Source: Chitinophaga oryziterrae (GTDB taxonomy: Bacteria; Bacteroidota; Bacteroidia; Chitinophagales; Chitinophagaceae). Taken from it: 64,000 nt of DNA. The stretch is from contig NZ_WRXO01000005.1 in assembly GCF_009758125.1 (NCBI RefSeq), forward strand, positions 496,001 through 560,000, read 5' to 3'. Positions 53,665 to 61,546 of this stretch are shown in pieces (position 1 is the stretch's first letter; every line of letters begins with the position of its first letter). Below the pieces are notes generated by a model. That model saw only the letters and a program-made list of their open reading frames with translations. It did not search any database and was not told the DNA's origin. The translations under genes were made by a program, and so were the position numbers.

Positions 53665-54522
53665 ATGAAAGATCAGATATTTTATAGAACGGTCGAAATA
53701 GATGGGCTGAACATTTTCTATCGTGAAGCCGGTACAGCAGCGCACCCGGTATTACTATTACTACACGGTTTCCCTTCCTCTTCACACATGTACAGAGACC
53801 TTATTGCTGATCTATCGGGTGCATATCATATTGTTGCTCCTGACTATCCCGGGTTTGGGCAAAGTAGTGCCCCTGACGCGCAACAGTTTTCGTATACGTT
53901 TGATAATTTATCGGTGATTATTGAACGCTTTATTGATCACCTGCAACTTCAGAATATCAACCTGTATATCCAGGACTACGGCGGTCCAATAGGGCTGAGA
54001 ATCGCCAGCCGTCGCCCAGAATTGATCCGGTCACTTATCATACAAAATGCGAATGCGTATCATGAAGGTTTAGGACAGGCATTGGAGCCTTTGGTCACCT
54101 ATATTCAAAAACCGGATGTCGAACAGGAGAAAGCAGCCCGTTTTTTCCTGACATCAGCGGCTACTAAATGGCTGTATCTGAATGGCGCCAATGATGAAAC
54201 CCGGATAAGTCCGGATAGCTATATAACCGATCAATATTATCTTGACCGGGCTGGAAATGACGAAATACAACTCGCCCTTTTCCGGGATTATGGAAGTAAT
54301 CTTGCCCTGTACGACGAATGGCATAAGTATTTTAAAGAGCATCAACCTAAGACATTGGTTGTATGGGGGAAGAACGATCCCATGTTTATAGCACCTGGCG
54401 GGAATGCTTATAGAAAAGATCTCCCCGAAGCGGAAATAATTCAAATTGATGGAGGGCATTTTCTACTTGAGGAGCATCACGGACTTGTTGCTGACTTAAT
54501 AAGCCGTTTTATTCCTGGCTGA
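53665..54522 (+). CDS. Alpha/beta hydrolase with Asp nucleophile, paralogue of 47453
   Basis: A 285-residue protein from ATG 53665 (another ATG lies three codons upstream). Motifs: VLLLLHGFPSSSHMYRDLI, nucleophile elbow LYIQDYGGPIGLRIA (Asp), acid in VWGKNDPMF and His in IDGGHFLLEEHHG. The two enzymes share long stretches and belong to one family, with Asp nucleophiles pointing to dehalogenase or epoxide hydrolase type. In line with the Ser-hydrolase upstream. Confidence 0.82.
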   Translation: MKDQIFYRTVEIDGLNIFYREAGTAAHPVLLLLHGFPSSSHMYRDLIADLSGAYHIVAPDYPGFGQSSAPDAQQFSYTFDNLSVIIERFIDHLQLQNINLYIQDYGGPIGLRIASRRPELIRSLIIQNANAYHEGLGQALEPLVTYIQKPDVEQEKAARFFLTSAATKWLYLNGANDETRISPDSYITDQYYLDRAGNDEIQLALFRDYGSNLALYDEWHKYFKEHQPKTLVVWGKNDPMFIAPGGNAYRKDLPEAEIIQIDGGHFLLEEHHGLVADLISRFIPG

Positions 54523-54548
54523 ACTGAATTCGTAAAATGACACAAGTG

Positions 54549-54583
54549 AACGGCGAAGGCGAACTAATCGTTACTTCGCCGTT
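54549..54583. terminator. Terminator hairpin
   Basis: AACGGCGAAG (54549-54558) pairs with CTTCGCCGTT (54574-54583) and is followed by TCTATTCTTTATT. It lies between convergent genes. Confidence 0.7.
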
Positions 54584-54594
54584 TCTATTCTTTA

Positions 54595-55170
54595 TTAATG
54601 GCCCAATTTTTTTGTGTCTTCAATTGAGCGGATAAATGCAGCTGCAGCCTCCTCTTCCGTAAGACGTCCATCATATCCTACAAACTTATGACGAATGACC
54701 ATATTTCCGTCAATGACAAATCGTGTAGGAATTCCTATTGTTCCGAACTCCGTATAGTATTTGTTTTGAATGCTATCTTTTCCTTTTTCATCAAACACAA
54801 CGTGAAAGTTATAGTTATACTTTACCATGTCTTTTTGCACAAGACTTTTATATTGGGGTGATTTCTCACGTGTGTCCACAAAAAGAAAGGCTACGGTGGT
54901 GTCATTTGCATATTGCTTTATTACTTTATTGACCATTGGAAAATCTTTATGGCAATAGTAACACCATGTTGACCAAAAATACACGACCAGCACTTTATTT
55001 TTGAAGTCAGAAAGGCTTACAGTTTTGCCGTTTATATCTAACATACTGAATTGGGGAGCAGGTATATTATATAGCGTATCGACGGGTGTTTGCCGATATT
55101 CGGTATTTGAATAACCCGGCATGGAAACAGACGTGCAAAAAAGCAGCAGGTAAAAGAAATGTTTTTTCAT
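54595..55170 (-). CDS. TlpA-like periplasmic thioredoxin
   Basis: A 191-residue protein with a signal peptide (residues 1-21, ending GYSN) and a thioredoxin fold: LDINGKTVSLSDFKNKVLVVYFWSTWCYYCHKDFP with active site CYYC, and IGIPTRFVIDGNMVI with the cis-Pro. It acts as a periplasmic thiol-disulfide reductant, for example for cytochrome c maturation; the multihaem cytochrome at 10741 is a candidate client only in general terms. Confidence 0.88.
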   Translation of the reverse strand: MKKHFFYLLLFCTSVSMPGYSNTEYRQTPVDTLYNIPAPQFSMLDINGKTVSLSDFKNKVLVVYFWSTWCYYCHKDFPMVNKVIKQYANDTTVAFLFVDTREKSPQYKSLVQKDMVKYNYNFHVVFDEKGKDSIQNKYYTEFGTIGIPTRFVIDGNMVIRHKFVGYDGRLTEEEAAAAFIRSIEDTKKLGH

Positions 55171-55190
55171 AATTGATGTAATTTCGATTA

Positions 55191-55198
55191 CAAAAATA
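55191..55198 (-). promoter_or_regulatory. -7 element of the TlpA gene
   Basis: On the minus strand this reads TATTTTTG, an exact TAnnTTTG, about 20 bp upstream of ATG 55170. Confidence 0.5.
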
Positions 55199-55299
55199 TC
55201 AGACGAAATACGGTTGAATGTTAAAAAGGAGCACTTTTCTGTTAACTAATGTTAACTGAATATTTATGAAAGCGTTATAGTGTAATTTTATCGGGTATT

Positions 55300-55671
55300 A
55301 TGAGGAGAGGATTGAAGTTTACATTCTTTGTTGCAGTAATTGCCGTATTGCTGATTGTGTTGTCTCAGGTCTATTGGGTGTATAATAACTTTAAAGTCAG
55401 TGAGCGTAATTTTATAAATTCAGCGAAGTACGCATTGAAGAGAAGTGTCAGTTTATACCAACTGCGGCAGAGTGAACTTCCTACGTCGCTGAAGTACAAA
55501 GATCCCTCCCTTACATTTTTTCTGAGAACAATTCCTAATCGCGATTCCATTGCTTTTGATACGCCTGCGGTTATTAAACCATTTCATGCTGAATTTTTAA
55601 CAGTCAAAATTGATGAGTATAATATAAGTGAAGTGAGTGCTATCATGGTAGGAGTAAACCAGGACCTTTAA
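55300..55671 (+). pseudogene. Truncated sensor histidine kinase, N-terminal part only
   Basis: A 123-codon frame with one transmembrane helix (residues 8-29, FFVAVIAVLLIVLSQVYWVYNNF) and a following periplasmic-type segment (FKVSERNFINSAKYALKRSVSLYQL), the usual start of Bacteroidota sensor kinases. The kinase core is missing. The last seven codons (from about 55648) lie inside the antisense of an IS transposase remnant, so the gene was cut by an insertion. Confidence 0.6.
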
Positions 55672-55980
55672 TAACATTCGAGGATGGTAACTACTTGTCC
55701 CTCCTGGCTTGTACTGTTGCAGTAACTTTGTAATATCCACTTTAGCCAGAATATCATTCACTGTTCTGACTGGATGATTGGCGGAATCAGATCATTTAAA
55801 TCTGGTGGTAATAGCATCCCCTGATGTTGGTGATTGCTTTTAAATACGCCTGATAATGTTTTGCCTCTTGCCATAGTCCCTATAACACAATAAGCGTCAT
55901 ATGGTTAGCAAAAAAGGCGTATTTTCTTAAAAAAACTGCATAAAAAGCAAAGCCGTCCCAAATACTTTTGAGACGGCTTA
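55648..55980 (-). mobile_element. IS1182-family remnant (5' end of transposase, frame-shifted)
   Basis: From ATG 55874 on the minus strand the translation is MARGKTLSGVFKSNHQHQG, then MLLPPDLNDLIPP; after a frame change near 55780 it continues ANHPVRTVNDILAKVDITKLLQQYK and GGTSSYHPRMLLKVLVYSY. This order is the N-terminal signature of IS1182-type transposases (normally about 500 residues). It ends at about 55648 inside the sensor kinase. A hairpin upstream (55950-55979, GCCGTCyCAAA/TTTGAGACGGC type) resembles IS ends of Bacteroidota and may mark the element's edge. Not functional. Confidence 0.65.
55950..55979. repeat. Hairpin, possible IS end or terminator
   Basis: AAGCCGTC-cCAAA (55949-55961) pairs with TTTG-aGACGGCTT with one mismatch. 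It lies about 80 bp outside the transposase start. It could also act as a terminator. Confidence 0.5.
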
Positions 55981-56447
55981 TTTTCTGCGGGGTGTAAGGG
56001 ACGAAGTTCGAACCTGTTTATGGAAAGTTTATCTGCAATTCAAGCATTCATCAGTAAAAATAATTTTCAACTATAATATTAGTAGAAAAATACTATTTGG
56101 CTGTCTCTTATTTTCTTCTGAATAAGAAATGAAAATGATTGTTCGACTTCTACCCCCCTCCTGCGTTACGGAAGTTATTTTCAAGACGTACAACAAATTC
56201 GAAAAATGTCTATAAAGCTAAGGTAGTTTTATGCCTGCACTCTATGACCTCAAAGCATTGAATATAATTCTGGTTGGATTTTCAACAAAAGACTAGATAA
56301 ATATTAAGCTGCGTATTTAATAATGGGATTATCAAATTCTTCTAGCATCAAATTTCCAATACGGAATGTCTGCGCTAACTGTTATACCAAATTTCGATGA
56401 ATTTAAACAGTTCTCATTTTGCTGGGTCAATCAACAAAGTGATAAAG
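55981..56447. other. Intergenic, AT-rich
   Basis: 467 bp with no open frame of note, no promoter match on the minus strand I trust, and no repeat. It separates IS debris from the defence genes. Confidence 0.5.
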
Positions 56448-58328
56448 TTACTGATCATCCCATTTCTTAGGTAGCGTATTACCAAACTCTTCATATCTTG
56501 GGTTCTCATTGATAATTATTAAATTAGCCTTCGTCCTTGTAATCGCTGTATAGACAATTGAATCCATCCTACTAATACTGTCTTTTGTAATAAATGGAAT
56601 ATACAATACAATATTCAGCAGCTCCCATCCTTTGAAACTATGTATTGTACACATTTTCAATCGGCTGTCTCCCATCCAGAATATTTTCTTATTAGTTTTC
56701 AGTTCCTGATCATCTTCAAACACATGATTCACACCAATTTTCTTCTCCTTAAAAAAATGCACAACCTGTAATCCAATCTTATGTGTAGGTAGCAATATAA
56801 CTATATCGGACGGGTGTTCCCCGGAGTATGTTAATCGTCTATAAGAGTTAAAAATATCATTTAACCATTGCCCCCGAGCTACATTTCGCCATACGATGTG
56901 CTCATGTAGACTATTAGTCCGTTCAATTTTTGAAAGTTTTACTTCCTGATTAAGTCCAAATATTTCACTAAATCGATTAGATATTTCAGCAATTCGATTG
57001 GGTAAGCGATAAGAGGTAGTTAAGTCAATATACGGATCTTTAAATCTATCAAGCCCAATGCGTGTAACCCGCTTATCTAACCAATCAAGTTCACGCTCAT
57101 AAATATTTTGCTTTTTATCACAAACAACAACCAGTTCATCCCGGGAGGTTAAAAAGTAACTCATTAATAGTTCATACCATTGATAATAATAATCCTGTCC
57201 CTCATCAATTAGTATAGCATCGTAACAATCCACAGACTGCCCTCTTATTGCAGATTTTACTTTATCTGGAATTGTGATTCTAAAAAAATATTCTAAGGCC
57301 TGCTCAAAGCTTTCATCATTGTCATAATTATCCCTCTTGGGGCCTTGTGGCCATTTAACACCAAACTTATTTAACCTGTCTTTGCAAAACCCATGAAAAT
57401 GTGCAAAAGTGAATTGATCCCATCGAAAATTAAATGGTGTTCTTTGAATCATATCTCGGATATAATGCCAAAGAGTGATGTTGAAAGTTACGATCAATAC
57501 ATGCTTACTCATAGAAGCTAACTTTCCCGCACGATATGCTAGTGCTTGTGTCTTACCACTACCTGCTACACCTCTTATTCTATGATGACCCGGTTGAGGT
57601 TCTGCTATTTTTGATTGATTTCCTCTTAATGTCAAAACAGTTCCCTGTTCTATGCTATGAAAGGGAGGCAATAACCAAAATAGTAATTCTTCATTCCACT
57701 CCTCTTTCCAGAAAGAAAATAATCGATATGCGTCCGGAACAACCTCCTGTAGCTTTTCCACCGTTAATGCATCTCTTCCTATAAACGGGAAATATTTAAA
57801 ATTTTCGGGTTTAACAGGTGTACCTAATACATCCCGACATTCGGATGTGGTAGAATTATTGCAATAAATACCAGTTTTAATAAGTCCAAAGTTCTTTTTA
57901 TTCAAATCTACAGCTTCACCTATTGCTGGAACTAGCTGATTTTGAATATTATCTTTATAATGTTCTACTTGATTTTTGGGATGCTTGACGTCATAACTTC
58001 CATCCCTGGTATTCACCTTCAGACTTCCTTTGTCAACCTTGTAATGCTTCAAGTCCCAATCCTTGACTTCATAGATCATGAGACCGACCTTTGGATGAAA
58101 TATTATGATATCAGGCCTAGCCCCGTTTAGAAAGGGTTGAACAAAGATCAGCCAGCCGTTATAAGTTTTTAAATGCTTGTAGTCTTCAATTTTATTGGTC
58201 TGCGTCCAATCTTTATCCTTGGGGAGATATAAATCTAAATATCGAACCAAAGCCAGTTCTCCTGCTGTTAAGGGTGTCCTTAACTGGTTAATCTGATCCC
58301 ATGAAGGGTATAGGCGATTTGAATGCAT
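56448..58328 (-). CDS. NERD-domain SF1 helicase (UvrD-like)
   Basis: A 626-residue protein. The N-terminal 200 residues include a nuclease-related (NERD) segment with PDIIIFHPKVGLMIYEVKDWDL, the PD-(D/E)xK-like D...ExK spacing. From about 238 comes an SF1 helicase: Walker A RGVAGSGKTQALAYRA, DEGQD Walker B (AILIDEGQDYYYQW), SYRLPNRI motif, and a C-terminal FKGWELLNIVLYIPF / AITRTKANLIII motif set. NERD-helicase fusions occur in defence islands. Its neighbours here are a ParB-fold gene and CBASS, but its own role is unproven. Confidence 0.85.
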   Translation of the reverse strand: MHSNRLYPSWDQINQLRTPLTAGELALVRYLDLYLPKDKDWTQTNKIEDYKHLKTYNGWLIFVQPFLNGARPDIIIFHPKVGLMIYEVKDWDLKHYKVDKGSLKVNTRDGSYDVKHPKNQVEHYKDNIQNQLVPAIGEAVDLNKKNFGLIKTGIYCNNSTTSECRDVLGTPVKPENFKYFPFIGRDALTVEKLQEVVPDAYRLFSFWKEEWNEELLFWLLPPFHSIEQGTVLTLRGNQSKIAEPQPGHHRIRGVAGSGKTQALAYRAGKLASMSKHVLIVTFNITLWHYIRDMIQRTPFNFRWDQFTFAHFHGFCKDRLNKFGVKWPQGPKRDNYDNDESFEQALEYFFRITIPDKVKSAIRGQSVDCYDAILIDEGQDYYYQWYELLMSYFLTSRDELVVVCDKKQNIYERELDWLDKRVTRIGLDRFKDPYIDLTTSYRLPNRIAEISNRFSEIFGLNQEVKLSKIERTNSLHEHIVWRNVARGQWLNDIFNSYRRLTYSGEHPSDIVILLPTHKIGLQVVHFFKEKKIGVNHVFEDDQELKTNKKIFWMGDSRLKMCTIHSFKGWELLNIVLYIPFITKDSISRMDSIVYTAITRTKANLIIINENPRYEEFGNTLPKKWDDQ

Positions 58329-58552
58329 TCTTCAAGTTTTCAAATTTGAAAGCTGACACACATTTTCTAAAAGTTTCCCTATATTAAGTAAAATATATAA
58401 CATCCTCAAATTCAAATGTACTTTGAGCACTTTTGAAAAGCCATCCGTCTATTTTTGCTATAGGCACTGTCTTAATGACATTAAAGATCGTCTAACAGAC
58501 CTGTTTGACATCTATATAGATCCCGAAGAGCAACCAAGTAAGTCTAACTCCT

Positions 58553-59020
58553 TCAGATAATAGTACCTACAAGCTTGAACAGAACGATTATTTCTTGCAA
58601 ATTATCTATATCAATTGCTAGTGGGATCTCTTTATATCCAAGCAGGAAACTAATTTTAGCCCGATGTCTTCCATCCTGAAAGACAATCTGTTTACCATTA
58701 TCAGAGAGGTTTATGCTGGGAGGATCAACAAACTGTTTGTTTTCCCAGCGATCAAGAATTCGGGCAATTCTAGAATCATTTAGTTTTTCACCAGTGAAAA
58801 GCGATGAGCAATCCACTTCGTAAAAATCGGCAAGCTTCATAAAGGATGATGGGGCTATCAATTTAACAGCATAACGACCTTCCTTAACCGATTGACTTAT
58901 ATCCAGCAATTTGCTTTTATTGCGCCCCCAAGCCCATTTTGGTATGATCGATTTCAGTTCTTCAATTGATTTGCAAGTATACTTGACGATAAGATCATCA
59001 TGAATAGTATTATCATCCAT
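58553..59020 (-). CDS. ParB/sulfiredoxin-fold protein
   Basis: A 155-residue protein. Its C-terminal half has the ParB-like signature QIVFQDGRHRAKISFLLGYKEIPLAI, where DGRHR is the nucleotide-binding loop of this fold. The N-terminal half (SIEELKSIIPKWAWGRNKS) is helical and unfamiliar. The start (ATG 59020) overlaps the stop of the upstream 49-residue gene by eight bases, implying coupling. Possible roles: DNA-nicking, CTP-binding or modification enzyme; none shown. Confidence 0.75.
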   Translation of the reverse strand: MDDNTIHDDLIVKYTCKSIEELKSIIPKWAWGRNKSKLLDISQSVKEGRYAVKLIAPSSFMKLADFYEVDCSSLFTGEKLNDSRIARILDRWENKQFVDPPSINLSDNGKQIVFQDGRHRAKISFLLGYKEIPLAIDIDNLQEIIVLFKLVGTII

Positions 59021-59162
59021 TAATAATACTGTTTAAAAGGGAGGCCTCAAGTTTTATCAACAATACAATTACGCCGTCTTTATCTTTCTCCATCCAGAAT
59101 CCTTGCAACAGTCCCTGCAAAATTTCATTTGTTGAATCAGCAGGCATATAAAAATCGGGCAT
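59013..59162 (-). CDS. 49-residue unknown protein coupled to the ParB-fold gene
   Basis: ATG 59162 opens a frame of 49 codons (MPDFYMPADSTNEILQ at the start, GFWMEKDKDGVIVLLIKLEAS, end LLNSIING), stopping at TGA 59013-59015. It overlaps the ParB-fold start by eight bases (ATGGATGA). The composition is protein-like: acidic start, amphipathic core. No family recognised. The tight overlap suggests a real gene, perhaps the partner of a two-gene module. Confidence 0.6.
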   Translation of the reverse strand: MPDFYMPADSTNEILQGLLQGFWMEKDKDGVIVLLIKLEASLLNSIING

Positions 59163-59493
59163 ATATAATATTTAGAATAAATATAGGTTACTTTGTCAGC
59201 ATTATGACGTTTATGATTCTGAAACATGTTGACCAGAATTTTACATAACAAGTACTAATTGTGTTAGCTGAAACTTACTTTTTTAAGTATATTTGTTTTA
59301 ATAGCATATGGTTTAAATCAATGATTTACAGTTTTTTGTTTGCTATGTGAAGTCGTGTGCTAAAATAAGCAGTATATGAGATACTGCAGTGTTCTCGTGT
59401 TTGTTATATTCTAATGCCTATATCTAACTAATTAGTTATATCTGCACCTGCATCACCACTAAGTTTATATGTATTTAAACTATAAATTAATTA
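59163..59493. other. Intergenic region between the ParB-fold module and CBASS
   Basis: 331 bp, very AT-rich. It carries both divergent promoters by position. TATATTTG (59288-59295) is an exact -7 match on the plus strand, with no good -33 box; TATATCTG (59437-59444) is a one-mismatch site nearer the effector gene. Confidence 0.5.
59288..59295 (+). promoter_or_regulatory. Candidate -7 element upstream of the CBASS operon
   Basis: TATATTTG, an exact TAnnTTTG, about 200 bp before ATG 59494. The long leader and the missing -33 box make it only a candidate. It may read another transcript. Confidence 0.3.
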
Positions 59494-60507
59494 ATGGAGG
59501 CTCCGAAAAAGACTTTAAAAATTTTAACAATAGATGGGGGTGGAATAAAGGGACTGTATTCCGCAAAAATCTTGGAACAGTTTGAACAAAAATTTGGATG
59601 TATTTCTGATCATTTTGATATGATCTGTGGTACATCAACGGGTGGGTTAATTGCATTAGGGCTGTCACTGAAAATTCCGGCTGCGGAACTAGTAGCATTT
59701 TATGTGGATAAAGGCCCCAAGATTTTCCCGCCCTGGAGGAAATGGTTCTTGTTAAACATTTTTGACAGCTTAAGACAAGCCACTTTTTTTGGTAAGTTTT
59801 CCGACAAAAATTTAAAGAATTCCCTAAAAAGTGTTTTTAAAGATCATGTGATTGGCGATAGTCACAATCTTTTATGTATACCCTCATACCGGGTCACAGA
59901 GGGGAAAACAAGAGTATTTAAAAAGGATTATGGGGACCTGGATTGCGATGATGCTACCCCTTATGTAGATGTAGCACTGGCAACAAGCGCTGCACCTACT
60001 TTTTTTCCGATGGCAGAACTACCGACTTGCGATAATAATCAATTTATTGACGGGGGGGTATGGGCGAATAACCCTACTCTGGTGGGTTATGTAGAAGCGG
60101 TAACCAGGCTCCTTGGCCCAGACAGCAAATATGGGTATAATGCTTTGGAGATTCTTTCCATTAGCAGTCTTGAAATCGGCGCAGGGAGGCCTGTAGGATT
60201 AAGACGTCATCGGGGGTTTTTGGGATGGAAGAACAGCTTGTTTGAAACGGCAATAAGTGGACAAAGCCAGTTTGCTGAATATTTTATGAACAATATCAAA
60301 GCGATTAGTCCTGTTCCTGTACATTATGTACGGATACCCAGTCACGTTGTCGGATCAGCGCAGGAAAAACACATACAACTGGATAATGCCTCAAAAAAGG
60401 CTCTGAAGTTAATTTTAAGTAAGGCTAACCAGCAGGCCACAACATTTAGAAAAAATCCAGATGTCGCTACTTTTTTCAAAACCAAGAAAACATTTGTATT
60501 AAAATAG
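59494..60507 (+). CDS. capV: CBASS effector, patatin-like phospholipase CapV
   Basis: A 337-residue cytoplasmic patatin: GGGxxG oxyanion motif in TIDGGGIKGLYSAKIL (residues 13-26), nucleophile elbow CGTSTGG with Ser48, and Asp186 in QFIDGGVWANNPT. It is activated by the cyclic nucleotide made by the downstream enzyme and degrades the inner membrane phospholipids of infected cells (family knowledge). First gene of the operon; the cyclase gene starts 4 bp after its stop. Confidence 0.92.
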   Translation: MEAPKKTLKILTIDGGGIKGLYSAKILEQFEQKFGCISDHFDMICGTSTGGLIALGLSLKIPAAELVAFYVDKGPKIFPPWRKWFLLNIFDSLRQATFFGKFSDKNLKNSLKSVFKDHVIGDSHNLLCIPSYRVTEGKTRVFKKDYGDLDCDDATPYVDVALATSAAPTFFPMAELPTCDNNQFIDGGVWANNPTLVGYVEAVTRLLGPDSKYGYNALEILSISSLEIGAGRPVGLRRHRGFLGWKNSLFETAISGQSQFAEYFMNNIKAISPVPVHYVRIPSHVVGSAQEKHIQLDNASKKALKLILSKANQQATTFRKNPDVATFFKTKKTFVLK

Positions 60508-60511
60508 AAGT

Positions 60512-61546
60512 ATGGCAAATTGCAATGAACTATTCTCGCACTACAATAGGGTGATCCGTTTAAGTGAGGAAAAGAGACAAGTTTTAAGGGCAGTCCGGAA
60601 CCGGCTACGCGAAAAAATGGCAAAGAATTATTCCTTGCTGAGATTTGATGAACAGCTTGAATTTCATTCCCAGGGCTCTTTTGTAATGGATACGATCATT
60701 ACCCCCAAAGATGATGACTTTGATCTGGATGACGGTGTTTATTTTGTGGGAAGTCTTTCACCAAACCAAAGACCTCCTGTGAGTAAATTTCACGAAGCGG
60801 TTGTATTGGCTGTAGGTCATGATGAAGATTATGCCAAAGTTACCGATAAAGACACCTGTGTTAGGGTAGCTTATGAGAAGGAAAAATTCCATATAGACCT
60901 TCCGATCTATTACGCGAATTCGATTTATAACCCCAATTTGGCTCACTTGCCGGATGAATGGGTGTTGAGTAATCCAATAGAGTTCATTGATTGGTTTGAA
61001 AAAAAGGTAATGTCAGGGTTTAAATCTGCTTACCTGGTTGAAAACAGGTTATATACTGAATATCAACAATGGCTTTCCGATATCAGAAAGAAGGACGCCC
61101 AGTTGCGTAGGATGGTACGTTATTTAAAAGCATGGGGAGATGAGTTAAGAGGCGATATGCCACCTGGAATAGTAATGACAATTCTAGCTGCAGAGAATTA
61201 TTTCCCACATGAGCAGGATGATGTAAGTTTGAAACATACCCTGGAGAATATCGAAAAATTCCTCAAAGCCAATGGATGTAGTTGTCCGAGACCTACAACG
61301 CCGAAAGGAGAGGATCTATTTGCGTCCTACAGTAATACCAGAAAAGAATATTTTATGGATCGCCTTGCTACCTTTGTCAACTCTGCAAAACAAGCAATAG
61401 CGAGCGATAATCAGAAGGAAGCCTGTCTGAAATGGCAGAAACATCTAGGTTCACGTTTCCCATGCTCCCTGGCCAGTGATAAAATTGAAGGCGCTACGAC
61501 CTATTCTCGTAGCGCAATTATAGGAGATTCTGCAAACAGTGCCTAA
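60512..61546 (+). CDS. CD-NTase (DncV-like cyclic dinucleotide synthase)
   Basis: A 344-residue nucleotidyltransferase of the cGAS/DncV-like group. The Gly-Ser of the nucleotide-binding loop is QGSF (55-56), the catalytic acids lie in DDDFDLDDGVYF (D69 and D71 by alignment to DncV's DIDDG), and the third Asp is D129 in FHIDLPIYY. The resemblance is closest to DncV, a 3',3'-cGAMP synthase, but the product was not tested and the clade is my judgement. Its C-terminus may be conjugated by Cap2. Four bp after capV. Confidence 0.92.
   Translation: MANCNELFSHYNRVIRLSEEKRQVLRAVRNRLREKMAKNYSLLRFDEQLEFHSQGSFVMDTIITPKDDDFDLDDGVYFVGSLSPNQRPPVSKFHEAVVLAVGHDEDYAKVTDKDTCVRVAYEKEKFHIDLPIYYANSIYNPNLAHLPDEWVLSNPIEFIDWFEKKVMSGFKSAYLVENRLYTEYQQWLSDIRKKDAQLRRMVRYLKAWGDELRGDMPPGIVMTILAAENYFPHEQDDVSLKHTLENIEKFLKANGCSCPRPTTPKGEDLFASYSNTRKEYFMDRLATFVNSAKQAIASDNQKEACLKWQKHLGSRFPCSLASDKIEGATTYSRSAIIGDSANSA

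Noticed and set aside
55981..56040. A GTTCGAAC sequence on the minus strand looked like a tRNA T-loop end next to IS debris
   Set aside because: The flanking five-base stem does not pair well and no acceptor or anticodon arm is present.
58423..58560. Open frame of 45 codons from a TTG start (ends DIYIDPEEQPSKSNSFR)
   Set aside because: No ATG, overlaps the ParB-fold stop on the other strand, no support; may be a remnant.
59069..59251. 60-codon minus-strand frame with several Cys (CRDCC)
   Set aside because: It overlaps the 49-residue coupled gene in another frame, which fits the overlap with the ParB-fold start better.
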